This document shows, in pieces, positions 22,675 to 32,650 of a stretch of 64,000 nucleotides of DNA. This DNA comes from Paludibacterium denitrificans. GTDB lineage: Bacteria > Pseudomonadota > Gammaproteobacteria > Burkholderiales > Chromobacteriaceae. The translations under genes and the position numbers were made by a program. Where the stretch lies: the NCBI RefSeq assembly GCF_009707705.1, contig NZ_WLYX01000001.1, positions 1,302,001-1,366,000 of the forward strand. Reading direction: 5' to 3'. Positions within the stretch are counted from its first letter, which is position 1; the number at the start of each line of letters is the position of its first letter. The notes beneath the pieces are model-generated. The model was not told the origin of the DNA. It worked only from the letters and a program-made list of their open reading frames with translations, and did no database searches.

Positions 22675-23717
22675 TCAAAGACTATCGTCCTGCGTGGCGA
22701 CCATCCAGACCCGTTTTAATGGCAGCTCAGCCTTGATGTCTTCATCCAGGGCGCTCGTACTGTTCGAATAGCTGTTCTAGTATTTCCTTTTGTGTCCATA
22801 GGCGCAACCGGAAGAACTGCGAGGCCAGCTCCTTTTGGACATTGCCCTTGAACCCGCCCCCGGGCAACGAACAGGCCTTGATCGGCATTGAACTTGGTCA
22901 TGGCGCCCAATAGCTTGTCTACCGGTTCTCGCCCGATAGCGGTGTCTTCGGACTTCACCTCCACGCACAATCGCGGTGATGAAAAGCCAAGTGGGCCAGA
23001 TCCCGCCAAGATATCAGCCCCGCCGTCAGCACCTTCTGGACTTCGGTAGGTGGTGTAGCCTTGGGCTTTCAAAATGCCTTCGACTAGTCGCGTCAGATTG
23101 TGCCCCTTAAATCGTGCGGATATCAATGCCGCTATCTGATCTCGAGCCAGTTGATCAAGATCAGTGTCCACCGTATCCACATCGCTTGTTGCCGTCGTAG
23201 CAGCTTTTACTGGCGCTGCCAACGTTTCAGCCTTCCAACCATTGGAACGCATCGCATTGATTCTCTGCTCGGCGTTATTACGTTGAATGCGACAAATCGT
23301 GAGGAATGCGCCGAATGAGTACAACAAGTCCTGACCAAAATACGATCTGGGAATGGCTTCGCCAATCCACTTAATGGATCGCCAGTGGAAAAATGGGTTC
23401 GGCCCTGCTTTCTCGGCATGGTAGTCACCAGTTAACTCACCGATATAGACCACAGGCTGGGTCTTTAGCGGCAGCACAACCAGATCCCCTTTTTGCATCT
23501 CATGCGCAAACGGCCAAACCTGGCTCACCCAATTTTGAATAGTTTTCGGTTTCTCATCCGCATAACGATGGATCATCGCAGCGGTCAGTTCAGACCGCTG
23601 CTGCAAGATAGACAAGTCAATATCCAATTCATCCCGGGTCACGTAGACGCGACTTTCCTGTATGAATTTCTGTTCGTACTCACCATGAGAGCCAGCACGA
23701 ATGAGCCAAATTGCCAT
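22675..23717 (-). CDS. Mrr-type restriction endonuclease domain protein
   Basis: The protein begins MAIWLIRAGSHGEYEQKFIQ and has an N-terminal part that resembles modified-DNA or nucleotide-sensing modules seen in front of Mrr nucleases (inference). The C-terminal Mrr_cat-like domain shows RLVEGILKAQGYTTYRSPEG, GADGGADILAG and CVEVKSE, fitting a PD-(D/E)xK nuclease that often cuts methylated DNA. Two breaks near 22850 and 22752 are at CCTGG sites. Joined, the protein runs through WGGFKGNVQKELASQFF to a TGA at 22675, about 347 residues. It lies ten bases after hsdM on the same strand, so it belongs to the same operon. Confidence 0.78.
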
Positions 23718-23726
23718 GAAGAATCC

Positions 23727-25382
23727 TTACTTTTTGGACGAAGTACCGCCCGGCAGTGGTAGCAGGCCAAGTTCCCGTAGAAACTTATTGTGCAGGTCGG
23801 TGGCGGCTTGGATTTTCTTATCCAAATCCATCAGTTCCGCATGCACCGCCGCCAGATCAATCTCTTCCTCAGCCTCAGCCGTGCTCACATAGCGCGAAAT
23901 ATTCAGATTGAAATCGTTCTTTTCGATCTCCTCCATACTAACGCGCCGAGAGTAGCGCGGCTCTTCCTTGCGGTACTGATAGGTATCGATGATCTTTTCA
24001 ATGTGACCGATTGCACCCTCGGTCATCTCATTTGTCCGCAGCAGTTGGTTTTGTCGCTTACCCTTTTCAAAATATTCGGCAGCATTGATGAACAGTACGT
24101 CGTCGGGCTTCTTGCACTTCTTCAATACCAAAATGCATACCGGGATGCCAGTAGAGAAGAACAAATTGGCTGGTAGACCGATCACCGTGTCGATGTGGCC
24201 ATCCTTGAGCAGCTTAGTACGGATGCGGGCCTCGGCGCCGCTACGGAACAGCACCCCGTGCGGCAGAATGATGGCCATCACTCCGTCTTGCTTCAGGAAA
24301 TGAAAGCCATGCAGCAGGAAGGCGAAGTCTGCTGCCGACTTCGGCGCCAAACCATAGTTCTTGAAGCGAGCGTCCTCACCTAGTGCCTCGCTTGGCTCCC
24401 AACGATAGCTAAATGGGGGGTTGGCAACAATCGCATCGAATTTCGGCACCTTTGCCGGATTGGTCTCACGCAACATGTCCCATTCATTAAGCAACGTGTC
24501 ACCGTGGAAAATTTCAAATTCCGAGTCTTTCACCCCGTGCAGCAGCATGTTCATGCGCGCCAGGTTGTAGGTAGTTATGTTTTTCTCCTGCCCGTGAATC
24601 TTGCCGATACCATGCGTCCCCATGCGGTGGCGCACGTTCAACAGCAAAGAGCCAGAACCGCAAGCAAAATCGAGCACGCTGTCCAAGTGCGAACGCTGGC
24701 CAGTGGAGGGATCTTGACTATCCAGAGTGACGATCGCCGACAAAATATCTGAAACACGCTGCGGCGTGTAAAACTCACCTGCTTTTTTGCCCGAGCCAGC
24801 TGCGAACTGACCGATCAAGTATTCGTAAGCATCGCCCGTGGTATCGCTATCGGTGGAGAATTGACCGAGACCCTTGGCGATCTCGGCAATGATCTTGCAC
24901 AACCGGGCATTGCGCTCGGGATAGGACTTGCCTAGCTTATCGGAAGCTAGGTTGATCTCCGAGAACAGTCCCCGGAACGTACTGGCAAAAGACTCTTCCT
25001 CAATGTACTTTAAGCCATCTTGTAAGGTACTAAGCAACTCATCATCCTGAGTTCGAGCCATTTCCGATATGTTGGTCCACAGATAATGCGGCTCAATAAC
25101 ATAATGCACCTTGCGGCGCATTTGTTTTTCGAACTCAGACACGTCGGCTGCATTGTCAGCGTACCAAAACGATAGCGGGCTTAGACGATCATCAGGCTCC
25201 AGTTCCGGGTAGTCTGCACCTAGTTCTTTCTTTGCGGCCGCTTCATAGTTATCGGACAGATATCGCAGGAACAAAAAGGCCAGCATGTAGTCGCGGAAAT
25301 CATCTGCATTCATGGCGCCGCGTAGTTGATCAGCAATAGCCCAGAGGGTCTTGCCTAGTTTTTGTTTTTCGAGATCAGTCAT
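23727..25382 (-). CDS. hsdM: Type I restriction-modification methyltransferase subunit
   Basis: HsdM methylates adenine in the site chosen by HsdS. The 551-residue frame is intact. It has the N-terminal helical region (LWAIADQLRGAMNADDFRDY), the SAM-binding motif DFACGSGSLLLNV and the catalytic NPPF in VANPPFSYRW. The C-terminal part has EKNDFNLNISRYV, typical of HsdM. The start overlaps the preceding nuclease gene by four bases (ATGA). It is the fourth gene of hsdR-hsdS-prrC-hsdM-mrr. Confidence 0.96.
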   Translation of the reverse strand: MTDLEKQKLGKTLWAIADQLRGAMNADDFRDYMLAFLFLRYLSDNYEAAAKKELGADYPELEPDDRLSPLSFWYADNAADVSEFEKQMRRKVHYVIEPHYLWTNISEMARTQDDELLSTLQDGLKYIEEESFASTFRGLFSEINLASDKLGKSYPERNARLCKIIAEIAKGLGQFSTDSDTTGDAYEYLIGQFAAGSGKKAGEFYTPQRVSDILSAIVTLDSQDPSTGQRSHLDSVLDFACGSGSLLLNVRHRMGTHGIGKIHGQEKNITTYNLARMNMLLHGVKDSEFEIFHGDTLLNEWDMLRETNPAKVPKFDAIVANPPFSYRWEPSEALGEDARFKNYGLAPKSAADFAFLLHGFHFLKQDGVMAIILPHGVLFRSGAEARIRTKLLKDGHIDTVIGLPANLFFSTGIPVCILVLKKCKKPDDVLFINAAEYFEKGKRQNQLLRTNEMTEGAIGHIEKIIDTYQYRKEEPRYSRRVSMEEIEKNDFNLNISRYVSTAEAEEEIDLAAVHAELMDLDKKIQAATDLHNKFLRELGLLPLPGGTSSKK

Positions 25383-26520
25383 GGTGTACCTGCTGGCCCA
25401 GCAGCCGGTGCAGGCTGAGGGAATAAATCGGGGTTGAATGGGTAGCGATTCAGGAAGCCATCAAGAATCGTCTTGAAATGCTCCTTGTTCTCGTCTCCCA
25501 TCGGCACGGGTTCAAACAAGGAATAGTCGCCGTGGCTCAGGATGTTGATGAGCCGGGCATGCAACACGCCTTCCGGGTCGTCAGCATCGTCGGTCGGGAT
25601 ACAGGCCGAGAACTTCGAGAAGCCATGGAAACTCGCTGACTTCTCCAGCACCGAACGCAGCATGTTGAAGTGGTAGGTGTACAGATCGCCCGACTGCGCT
25701 GCCTGGTACAGGTCTGTCAGCACCGCCACATGGTGGAAGAACGGAGTCGCCCCGGTGTAAGCCGGGTATATGAACCGTCCGTCTTGGAGCGCGACAAGAA
25801 GTGCGCTGATACCTTTTTCGACTTGCGAGCATCAAGCTCGTTATGCATCACATTGAAAAACAATGGATGGTGAGACGAAATGACCACCTTCAGCGGGTTG
25901 TCCGCCTTGTTCAACAGCTGCGCAAGGTGATTACCCACCGAGATGGCGTTGTGCTCATCGAGCGACGAAATCGGATCGTCGATGTAGACGTACTTCACCC
26001 AGCGGTAGGCCTCGATCTCCGGGTCCATCGCCAGCCGCATAATGGCGAGGAAGAAGCACCAGACGAATAGGTTCTCTTCACCGCGCGACACCTTGATGTT
26101 GTCGATGATCTGTCCGTCCACCGTACGCGAGAACCGTACCACCCATTCCTCGGTGTCGATGCGGAAATCGAAGTCCGCATAGCGCTGCAGCAGTGGCCGA
26201 ATGCGGTTGTCCATCTCCAGCTCGGCCAAACCGGCGAAGAAACGCGAATCGGCGTTCAACGTCAACTTACGATCATTGTCGCCCTCGAGGTCGTTGTCCC
26301 AGTGAAAGAGATCTTCGGTGAAGGCATTGAAGTACAGAGTGTCACGCGCCTCGGCATCGGCGCCGCCGCCCTGCTTGCCTATGTCCTTGAAGGCCATGGA
26401 CAAGCGGGTTTTGCCGGTGCCGTTGTAGGCGTAGAGGACGATGGTCTTCCTATTTGTCAGTTCGCTGCGCAGGTGAGTGGCTAGTGCTGGCAGATTGGCG
26501 AAAGTCTGTGCTGGTTTCAT
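25379..26520 (-). CDS. PrrC-like anticodon nuclease (ABC-ATPase type)
   Basis: The protein is about 380 residues, the size of E. coli PrrC, a tRNA-cutting toxin kept silent by a type I restriction enzyme. It has Walker A AYNGTGKTR (31-39), the ABC signature VSRGEENL (144-151), Walker B YVYIDDPISSLDEHN (about 177-191) and an H-loop VVISSHH. The C-terminal part has R-x3-E (MLRSVLEKS) followed some 37 residues later by the histidine of NILSHG. This resembles the Arg-Glu-His triad reported for PrrC. A double break at about 25757-25763 (GTAAGC and a lost CCTGG base) splits the frame; restoring it gives YTLAGTGATPFF. Its place between hsdS and hsdM supports the call. A plain AAA-ATPase effector is the alternative. 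Confidence 0.72.
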
Positions 26521-27800
26521 GCGTGCATCTCAAGCATGACCGGGAACAGCTGCTGCATAAGCCCCTTCTTGTGAATCTTAAAGGCGTCGATCTTCTGGCT
26601 TTGAGCGGCGATTAGATTGTCAAGGGAAGAAAGACAGCGTGCGATTTCCGCTTGTTCTTCTACGTGCTCTGGAGAAAGAAACTCAAGATTCTCAAAATCC
26701 TTCTGACCAAGTGTCTTGTTTCTACCGGCTCCTCCAGGAGAGGCTATTCCCAGCAGCTCCTTTCCCTTCTTTGTCAGGAAGAAATATTTAATGAAATCGA
26801 CATTGGATTTGCTCTTCTGAGCGACGTACATGGGAAACCGATGGGAAGCAATCATTCCTTTTTCCTGCATTGACGTCACAGCGACAGCCTGCTCCCAAGC
26901 GAAAACGATGTTGACCACAAAGGCGTTTTCTTCCACCCAAAAGACTCGCTTGTCTCCCAGTGCCTTTCCGCTGACAAAATCTTTGTGGAATAAACCCTTC
27001 CCGTGAGATCGAATTCCTATCTCCTGATAAGTCGCGCCACTATCCACGTCTACCGGTTTTGTCGATCTTTTCAGCAGATCAGAAATCTTCCTTCTTTTCC
27101 ATTCGCTTGCCTCCAAGAACTGTGGGAAGCGAAATCGAGGAATAGTTTCGTCCTCGCGGGGGAACAGATGTTGCATTAGGCCCCTTTTGTGGGCTTTGAG
27201 ATTTTCTAGCTTCTCGACCTCCCTCTTGAATAGTTCGTCGATGGATGACAGGAAATTGGCTATTTTTATTTGTTCTGTGTCAGAAGGGACTGGGACGTCT
27301 AGTGCGAGAAACTTTTCCGGAGAAATTCGTTTGAGAGTAGTGCTTGTCCCAGTTCGCTCGATATTAAGGCGCTCGTAGCTTGCTTTTAGCCAATTCACGA
27401 AGAATGTCGAGGATCGGTTGGATTTGAACGAATACGCAGGCACGTCCGAGGACGAAGCGAATCCGTCGAGCGCATCCGGCACTATTCCGAAGGCGCCATT
27501 CAGCAAGTCGATCTTTGAGAAAACGAATTGCCCGGCTCTGCGATTGAAATAGTTCGCACCCCCAGTAAGGTTCGTCTTCTCATTCTTCACCACGCCATTG
27601 GCGTGCAGTTTGACGGTCAGGAGCCTGTTTTTGTCGAAGGCCTCTGTCTTCTCCGACGTGTCGGTGTGATCAAAGAAATCACGAACTCCGACCAGGTCCC
27701 GTGTCTCCTGAAACTCCGGAAATCTAAGCCGTGGTACCAGCGCCGACTTTTCGTTGTTCTGTTCGCTCATCACGCTTGTGCCCTCATTGCTCATACACAC
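26517..27800 (-). CDS. hsdS: Type I restriction specificity subunit
   Basis: HsdS chooses the DNA target. The 427-residue frame is intact and shows the two-repeat layout: a variable target-recognition domain, then FLSSIDELFKREVEKLENLK and HKRGLMQHLFP. A second variable domain follows, then LSSLDNLIAAQSQKIDAFKI and HKKGLMQQLFP. The likely start is MSEQNNEKSALVPRLRFPEF near 27769, with a longer form from 27800 possible. Its 5' end overlaps the end of hsdR and its 3' end overlaps the PrrC-like gene. Confidence 0.93.
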   Translation of the reverse strand: MCMSNEGTSVMSEQNNEKSALVPRLRFPEFQETRDLVGVRDFFDHTDTSEKTEAFDKNRLLTVKLHANGVVKNEKTNLTGGANYFNRRAGQFVFSKIDLLNGAFGIVPDALDGFASSSDVPAYSFKSNRSSTFFVNWLKASYERLNIERTGTSTTLKRISPEKFLALDVPVPSDTEQIKIANFLSSIDELFKREVEKLENLKAHKRGLMQHLFPREDETIPRFRFPQFLEASEWKRRKISDLLKRSTKPVDVDSGATYQEIGIRSHGKGLFHKDFVSGKALGDKRVFWVEENAFVVNIVFAWEQAVAVTSMQEKGMIASHRFPMYVAQKSKSNVDFIKYFFLTKKGKELLGIASPGGAGRNKTLGQKDFENLEFLSPEHVEEQAEIARCLSSLDNLIAAQSQKIDAFKIHKKGLMQQLFPVMLEMHA

Positions 27801-30784
27801 TCAGTCCTGAGATATCTCGTCCTTGCGCCAGTTTGTGTAACAACGGCGTCAGCTCTTCCATCAACGCCAATTCCTTCTGCGTGCGGGCCTTCCAGCCCAG
27901 ATCCAGCGGTGCCATTAGCTCGCTCAGCGCTTCAGCATCAAAAATGTGGCGGCGCAGCACGCCATCGACGAAGGCTTGCAGGGCGTCGGCTCCCACGCCA
28001 TGGCGTTGCGCCATCTCGGACAGCACCCGATTTTTCTTCTCCGCCTTAAAGCGATCAAAACCTTTGCGAATGGCGTCTTCGTCCAGGGCCCGCCCACGGG
28101 CAGCCCACGGATGTACTCGGCGATATCATCGCGGTCGTCGATGAACTTGGCATCGGCCTGGATCAGGCCGATGAGTTGCTCGCGATTCAAGGTCAGCTTG
28201 CCGGGTTTTTGCTGCGTCATGCGCGCGATCAGGCCCATGATGTAGTCGTAGTCGATCACCGCAGAGGCGAAGAGCACGAACTCGAAGTCGAGCTGCTGCA
28301 CTTCGGGCGGGGTTTGGTCGCGGTCTTGCTGGGCCTTCAAGCGCTTGGCAGTCTCCGTGTACATGCCCTTGAAGCCGAGCATCTGGTCGGGTGGCACGAT
28401 CTGAGTGATCTGCGTTTTCTGCTCTTCCGACAGGTCGGTGTATTGGTCCAGCTGCGTTTTAAGCCGCTGCACTTCTTTGAAGAGGTTGACGAACTGGCTG
28501 CGCACGGCATCGCCCTTCAGGTTGGCAACGTCTTCCGGGGCGTTCGTCAGCCCTTGTGACTGCATGAAGTCCGCCAGCTTTTGAGTGGCAGCTTGCAAGG
28601 TATCGATGACCTTGGGCGCCGGATCCACCAGCCAGATTTCACGCGGGTTGTTGGTCTTCTTGCCCGAGAACAGCGTGATGGCCTCTTCCACGGGCTTTTG
28701 CTGCTGGCGGAAGTCGAGCACATTGCCATAGGGCTTGCTGTCGTTCAAGACGCGGTTGGTGCGCGAGAAGGCCCTGGATCAGGCCGTGGTACTTGAGGTT
28801 CTTGTCCACGTACAGCGTGTTGAGGTACTTGGAGTCGAAACCGGTGAGCAGCATGTCCACCACGATGGTGATGTCGATCTTCTGGCTGTGCGGAAGGTCA
28901 GCATTCGGGTATTGCTGGTCCTTGATGCGCTTTTGCACGTCTTGGTAGGTACAGGTCGAACTCGGCAATACGGTGGTTGGTCCCGAAGCGCGCGTTGTAG
29001 TCGGCCATGATGCACGTGAGCGCGGCCTTCTTGCCTTCGGGGTCCTGCTGGTTGTCGGCCTTCTCCTGCGGCAGGTCTTCCTGAATCTGCTGCACGTCCT
29101 TGTTGCCTTCGGCAGGGGGAGAGAACACGCAGGCCACGTTCAGCGGGACGAAGCCGTCATCCTCAGCCTGCTTCTTGTCCTGCAGTTCCTTGAAGGCCTC
29201 GAAGTACTCGATGGCATCGTTGATGCTGGCAGTGGCCAGCACGGCATTGAACTTGCGCCCGTTGGTGGCGGCATCGTGTTTGGCCGGATGGTCTCGATGA
29301 CCTTGGCTTTCGGCAGCCCCTCGCCAGGCTTAGGCGGCTTTTTGCCCTCGGGCTTGAAGAAGTCGATGTGGAACTTCAGGACGTTTTGGTCCTCGATGGC
29401 GTGCGTGATCGTGTATTCGTGCAGGCAGCGCTGGAACAGGTCATCCGTGGTGCGGTAGCTGGCCTGCTGGCCTTCGATCTGCACGGCCGTGGCGTTGTCC
29501 TTGAAGATCGGGGTGCCAGTGAAGCCAAACAACTGGGCCTTGGGAAAGAATTCCTTGATGGCCTTGTGGTTGTCGCCAAACTGCGAGCGGTGGCACTCGT
29601 CGAAGATGAACACCACTCGCTGTTCCCGCAGGGGCTCCAGACGCTGCTTGTAGGTCTCCTTGCCCTGCTTTTCTTTCTGCTTGTTGCGCTTGCTGTTCTC
29701 GTCCAGCGCCAAACCTAGCTTCTGGATGGTGGTAACGATCACCTTGTCGGCGTAGTCGTCTGACAGCAGGCGGCGCACAAGTGCTTCGGTGTTGGTGTTC
29801 TCTTCGACGCAGCCTTCCCGGAAGCGGTTGAACTCTTCGCGTGTCTGGCGATCCGAGGTCTTTGCGGTCCACCACGAACAAGCACTTGTCGATGTCCGGG
29901 TTGTCTTTGAGCAGGGTGGAGGCCTTGAACGAGGTCAGCGTTTTGCCCGAGCCGGTAGTGTGCCAGATGTAGCCGTTGCCGCAGTTCTGGTGGATGCACT
30001 CCACGATGGCTTTGACGGCATAGATTTGGTATGGCCGCATCATCAGCAGCTTCTGCTCGCTGGCGACCAGCACCATGTAGCGGCTGATCATCTGGCCCGA
30101 GGGTGCACTTGGCCGGGGAACTTTTCTGCGAAGCTGTCGAGCTGGGAGACCTTCTTGTTGTCTTCGCTCGCGAACTGGTAGACCGGCAAGAAGCGCTCAT
30201 CCGCATTGAAGCTGAAATGCCGGGCGTTGTTGTTGGCGAAGTACCAGGTGCCAGTACGGTTACTGACAATGAAGAGCTGCAGGAAACACAGCAGCGTTTT
30301 GCCGTAGCCATTGCCGGGATCGGTCTTGTAGTCAACGATCTGCTGCATGGCCCGGCGCGGGCTGACAGACAGGGCCTTCAGCTCAATCTGCACTACAGGT
30401 ACGCCATTAATAAGTAGCATCACGTCGTATCTGTGATGACTGTTATCGGTGTTCATACGCAACTGGTTGACGACTTCAAAATCGTTCTTGCACCAGTCCT
30501 TGATGTTCACCGAGGGTGTAGTTCAGCGGCGTGCCGTCGTCGCGCTCGAAAGCGTTAATGTTTCGTAGCGTCTGGGCGGCGTTGTAGACATCGGGCGTGA
30601 TGATGCTATCCAGCAAGCGTTGGAACTCGCTGTCGGTCAGCCGTACTCGATTGAGCGCTTCAAATTTTCTTCGGAAGTTGGCTTCCAGAGCAGCGCGGTC
30701 GCGAATATCCTCGCGGTAGGTGTACTTGAGATCGCCAAGCTTAGCGATCAGGTCCTGCTCAATTTGGTGTTCTGTAGTCGTCAT
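27784..30784 (-). CDS. hsdR: Type I restriction endonuclease subunit R
   Basis: HsdR translocates DNA and cuts it. ATG 30784 gives [20 protein letters not shown]. The nuclease region has [20 protein letters not shown], the motor has [15 protein letters not shown] and [13 protein letters not shown], and the helicase end has [20 protein letters not shown]. The C-terminus reads [20 protein letters not shown]. The text breaks it at least seven times (near 30105, 29856, 29290, 28953, 28765 and 28095, and in the 30500 region), mostly one-base gains or losses at CCWGG, GGCC or CCGG. Joined length is about 1000 residues. It is first in its operon, with a promoter expected near 30800. Confidence 0.93.
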
Positions 30785-30855
30785 GAATCTTACCCTGCCG
30801 TTCTAATTGCGTTGACGTGGCAGGATGACCGCTTTTTGTGGCATATCAGCGCCAT

Positions 30856-31047
30856 TCAATGCCCCCTCTCTTTAGATTCTCCGTGCAAGCTATCTGGTCT
30901 CAAGTCGTGACTACGCGCGTACTCGAGCACCGGGATTTCAATCATCGAAGCCACCGAACGGCGCTCGCGATCAGCCGCCAAGCGCAATAGCTGCTTGATC
31001 TCGGCAGAGGTACGGATAGACAGGGTTTCGTCCTTCAGGCGTGACAT
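30856..31047 (-). CDS. Ribbon-helix-helix-like small regulator
   Basis: A 63-residue protein reads MSRLKDETLSIRTSAEIKQL, then LRLAADRERRSVASMIEIPV. The order of a beta strand with alternating residues (ETLSIRTS), helix and helix matches RHH/CopG or DUF1778-type DNA-binding proteins. It lies 70 bases upstream of hsdR on the same strand and may regulate the restriction operon. No toxin partner is seen beside it. Confidence 0.6.
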   Translation of the reverse strand: MSRLKDETLSIRTSAEIKQLLRLAADRERRSVASMIEIPVLEYARSHDLRPDSLHGESKERGH

Positions 31048-31271
31048 GGCGTCGTCTCGTCAATGATGTGCTGCAAATGTACTGCATTTTGCATAAAATT
31101 GATAGAGATCGGGCTCGCTAGGGGCACCCACGCCACAGTGGTATCACAGGTGGAATCGACGAAGGCTAGTGACATACATATATCAATAACTTGTTGATTT
31201 TAATATGTTTTTTGACTTTTTGAGTCGTTTAATTTAGGCTTTGGGTTGTTAAAACACCCCGATCCAGTTGA

Positions 31272-31698
31272 ATGAGCCCCTTCGCCCACCTGCTCCACGC
31301 GCTACGGTTACAGCATGGCATCCGCCAGGCTGAGCTGGCCGCGTTGCTGGGATACGAGCAGAGCTACATCTCAGCTCTGGAGGTGGGAATCAAAGGGCCA
31401 CCGACCGACGAATTTGTAGACCGCTTGGTACAAGGGCTGCAGCTCACCCAAGGTGATGAGGTGCGCTTGCGTGATGCGGTATCAGCCTCGCAGCGAAAGC
31501 TGGTCATAGACCGGGACACTCCAGAAGACGGCTACTGGTTGCTCAAAGAACTGCGGGAGCAGTTTGAATCTTTGTCGCCTGAGGCAGATCCGCATGCTGC
31601 GGGATGTGCTTCAACTGGGGCAAGAAAACGAGCCCGCCCAGAAAGACCCCGTTCGGCGGGTGCCTCGCCGGGACAGAATGCAGGAGGCTCCAATGTAA
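31272..31698 (+). CDS. XRE-family helix-turn-helix regulator upstream of tnsA
   Basis: The protein opens MSPFAHLLHALRLQHGIRQA with the HTH ELAALLGYEQSYISALEVG. One indel at about 31578 splits the frame; the joined C-terminus reads RMLRDVLQLGQENEPAQKDP and stops at 31696-31698, about 142 residues. It is read toward tnsA and a truncated homologue with the same first 26 residues pattern stands at 50292 in the second element, so it is probably a conserved part of this transposon family. It may control the tns operon (inference). Confidence 0.82.
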
Positions 31699-31928
31699 AA
31701 ACGGGACAAACCTTTCGGCTTGCCCCGCTTCTTGGGGCACTTGCATACCCCGTCTAGACAACGCAAGTATCCACAGCGCCTCCTCGCGCGTCAAGCCGTT
31801 CCCCTCATAGCGATCTGTTTTTGTTCAGCTTTATTGCTGGACATGGGCGTACTTACGCCCAAAAACGGATGAATTGGCAAACGCATTGACGTTGGCGGGC
31901 ATCGCTTTGCCGCCAGCAAGGAGCAGTC

Positions 31929-32650
31929 ATGTCCACAAACATGTGGCGAGGACGCTGGTATGGCATGTCACCACAAGGTGATGCGCATCAGCGCGCCAGA
32001 GAAGTTGTCCGCCCCACCGGCACTATTGTGCGCGGTAAATTCCCGAGCCGAAAAAACGGCCGTATGGTTGACCATGAAGGTCTGCTTGAACTGGATGCCA
32101 TCTACCTATTCGAGTGCAGCCCGGAAATTGTCCGATACCGCGAGCAGCCGTTAACGCTGACCTATCCTGATGGCCACCGGCTACGCCGGTATACACCAGA
32201 TTTTGAGCTGGTGCTCCGCAGTGGGGAAATCATTCTGGTCGAGATCAAGCCAACGCGCAGCTTGGTCAATGATGAGGTTCAGCACAAATTGGCCCGGTGG
32301 CCAAGCACCTCGCCCATACCGGTCAGCGCTTTGCGGTTCTGACAGAGCAAGAGCTGCGCATGGCACCCGTGCAAAGCAATTTGCGTTGGGTTTATCACCA
32401 GACAGACCGGGTACCGGTCTCTGCCGAACAGATTCGCGCAGCACTGGCGCGCCACCAGTCGGCATTCCCACTCTCGATCAGCGCCGCTATTCAGACCCCG
32501 CCCAGCCCGAGGCTCAACCCTTTCAACATGCTGGTGAGCGGATGGCTGTACTGCCCAATCGATCAGGCGGTATCGCCTGCTACCCATCTTCATCTTATTC
32601 AGGAGGAAAACCATGTCTGGTTTCGCATTACGCAAGAGCATGACTTTTGA
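31929..32650 (+). CDS. tnsA: TnsA-like endonuclease
   Basis: TnsA cuts the 5' ends of Tn7-like elements, which allows cut-and-paste. The protein has the PD-(D/E)xK core YTPDFELVLRSGEIILVEIK with D91 and E105-I-K107, after LELDAIYLFECSPEIVRYRE. A frame break at about 32296 is a lost G (KLARVAKHLAHTGQRF is expected). Joined length is about 240 residues. The C-terminal helical part contacts TnsC in the family. The stop lies inside the first codons of tnsB (overlap of 38 bases). SD AAGGAGCAG precedes ATG 31929. Confidence 0.88.
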
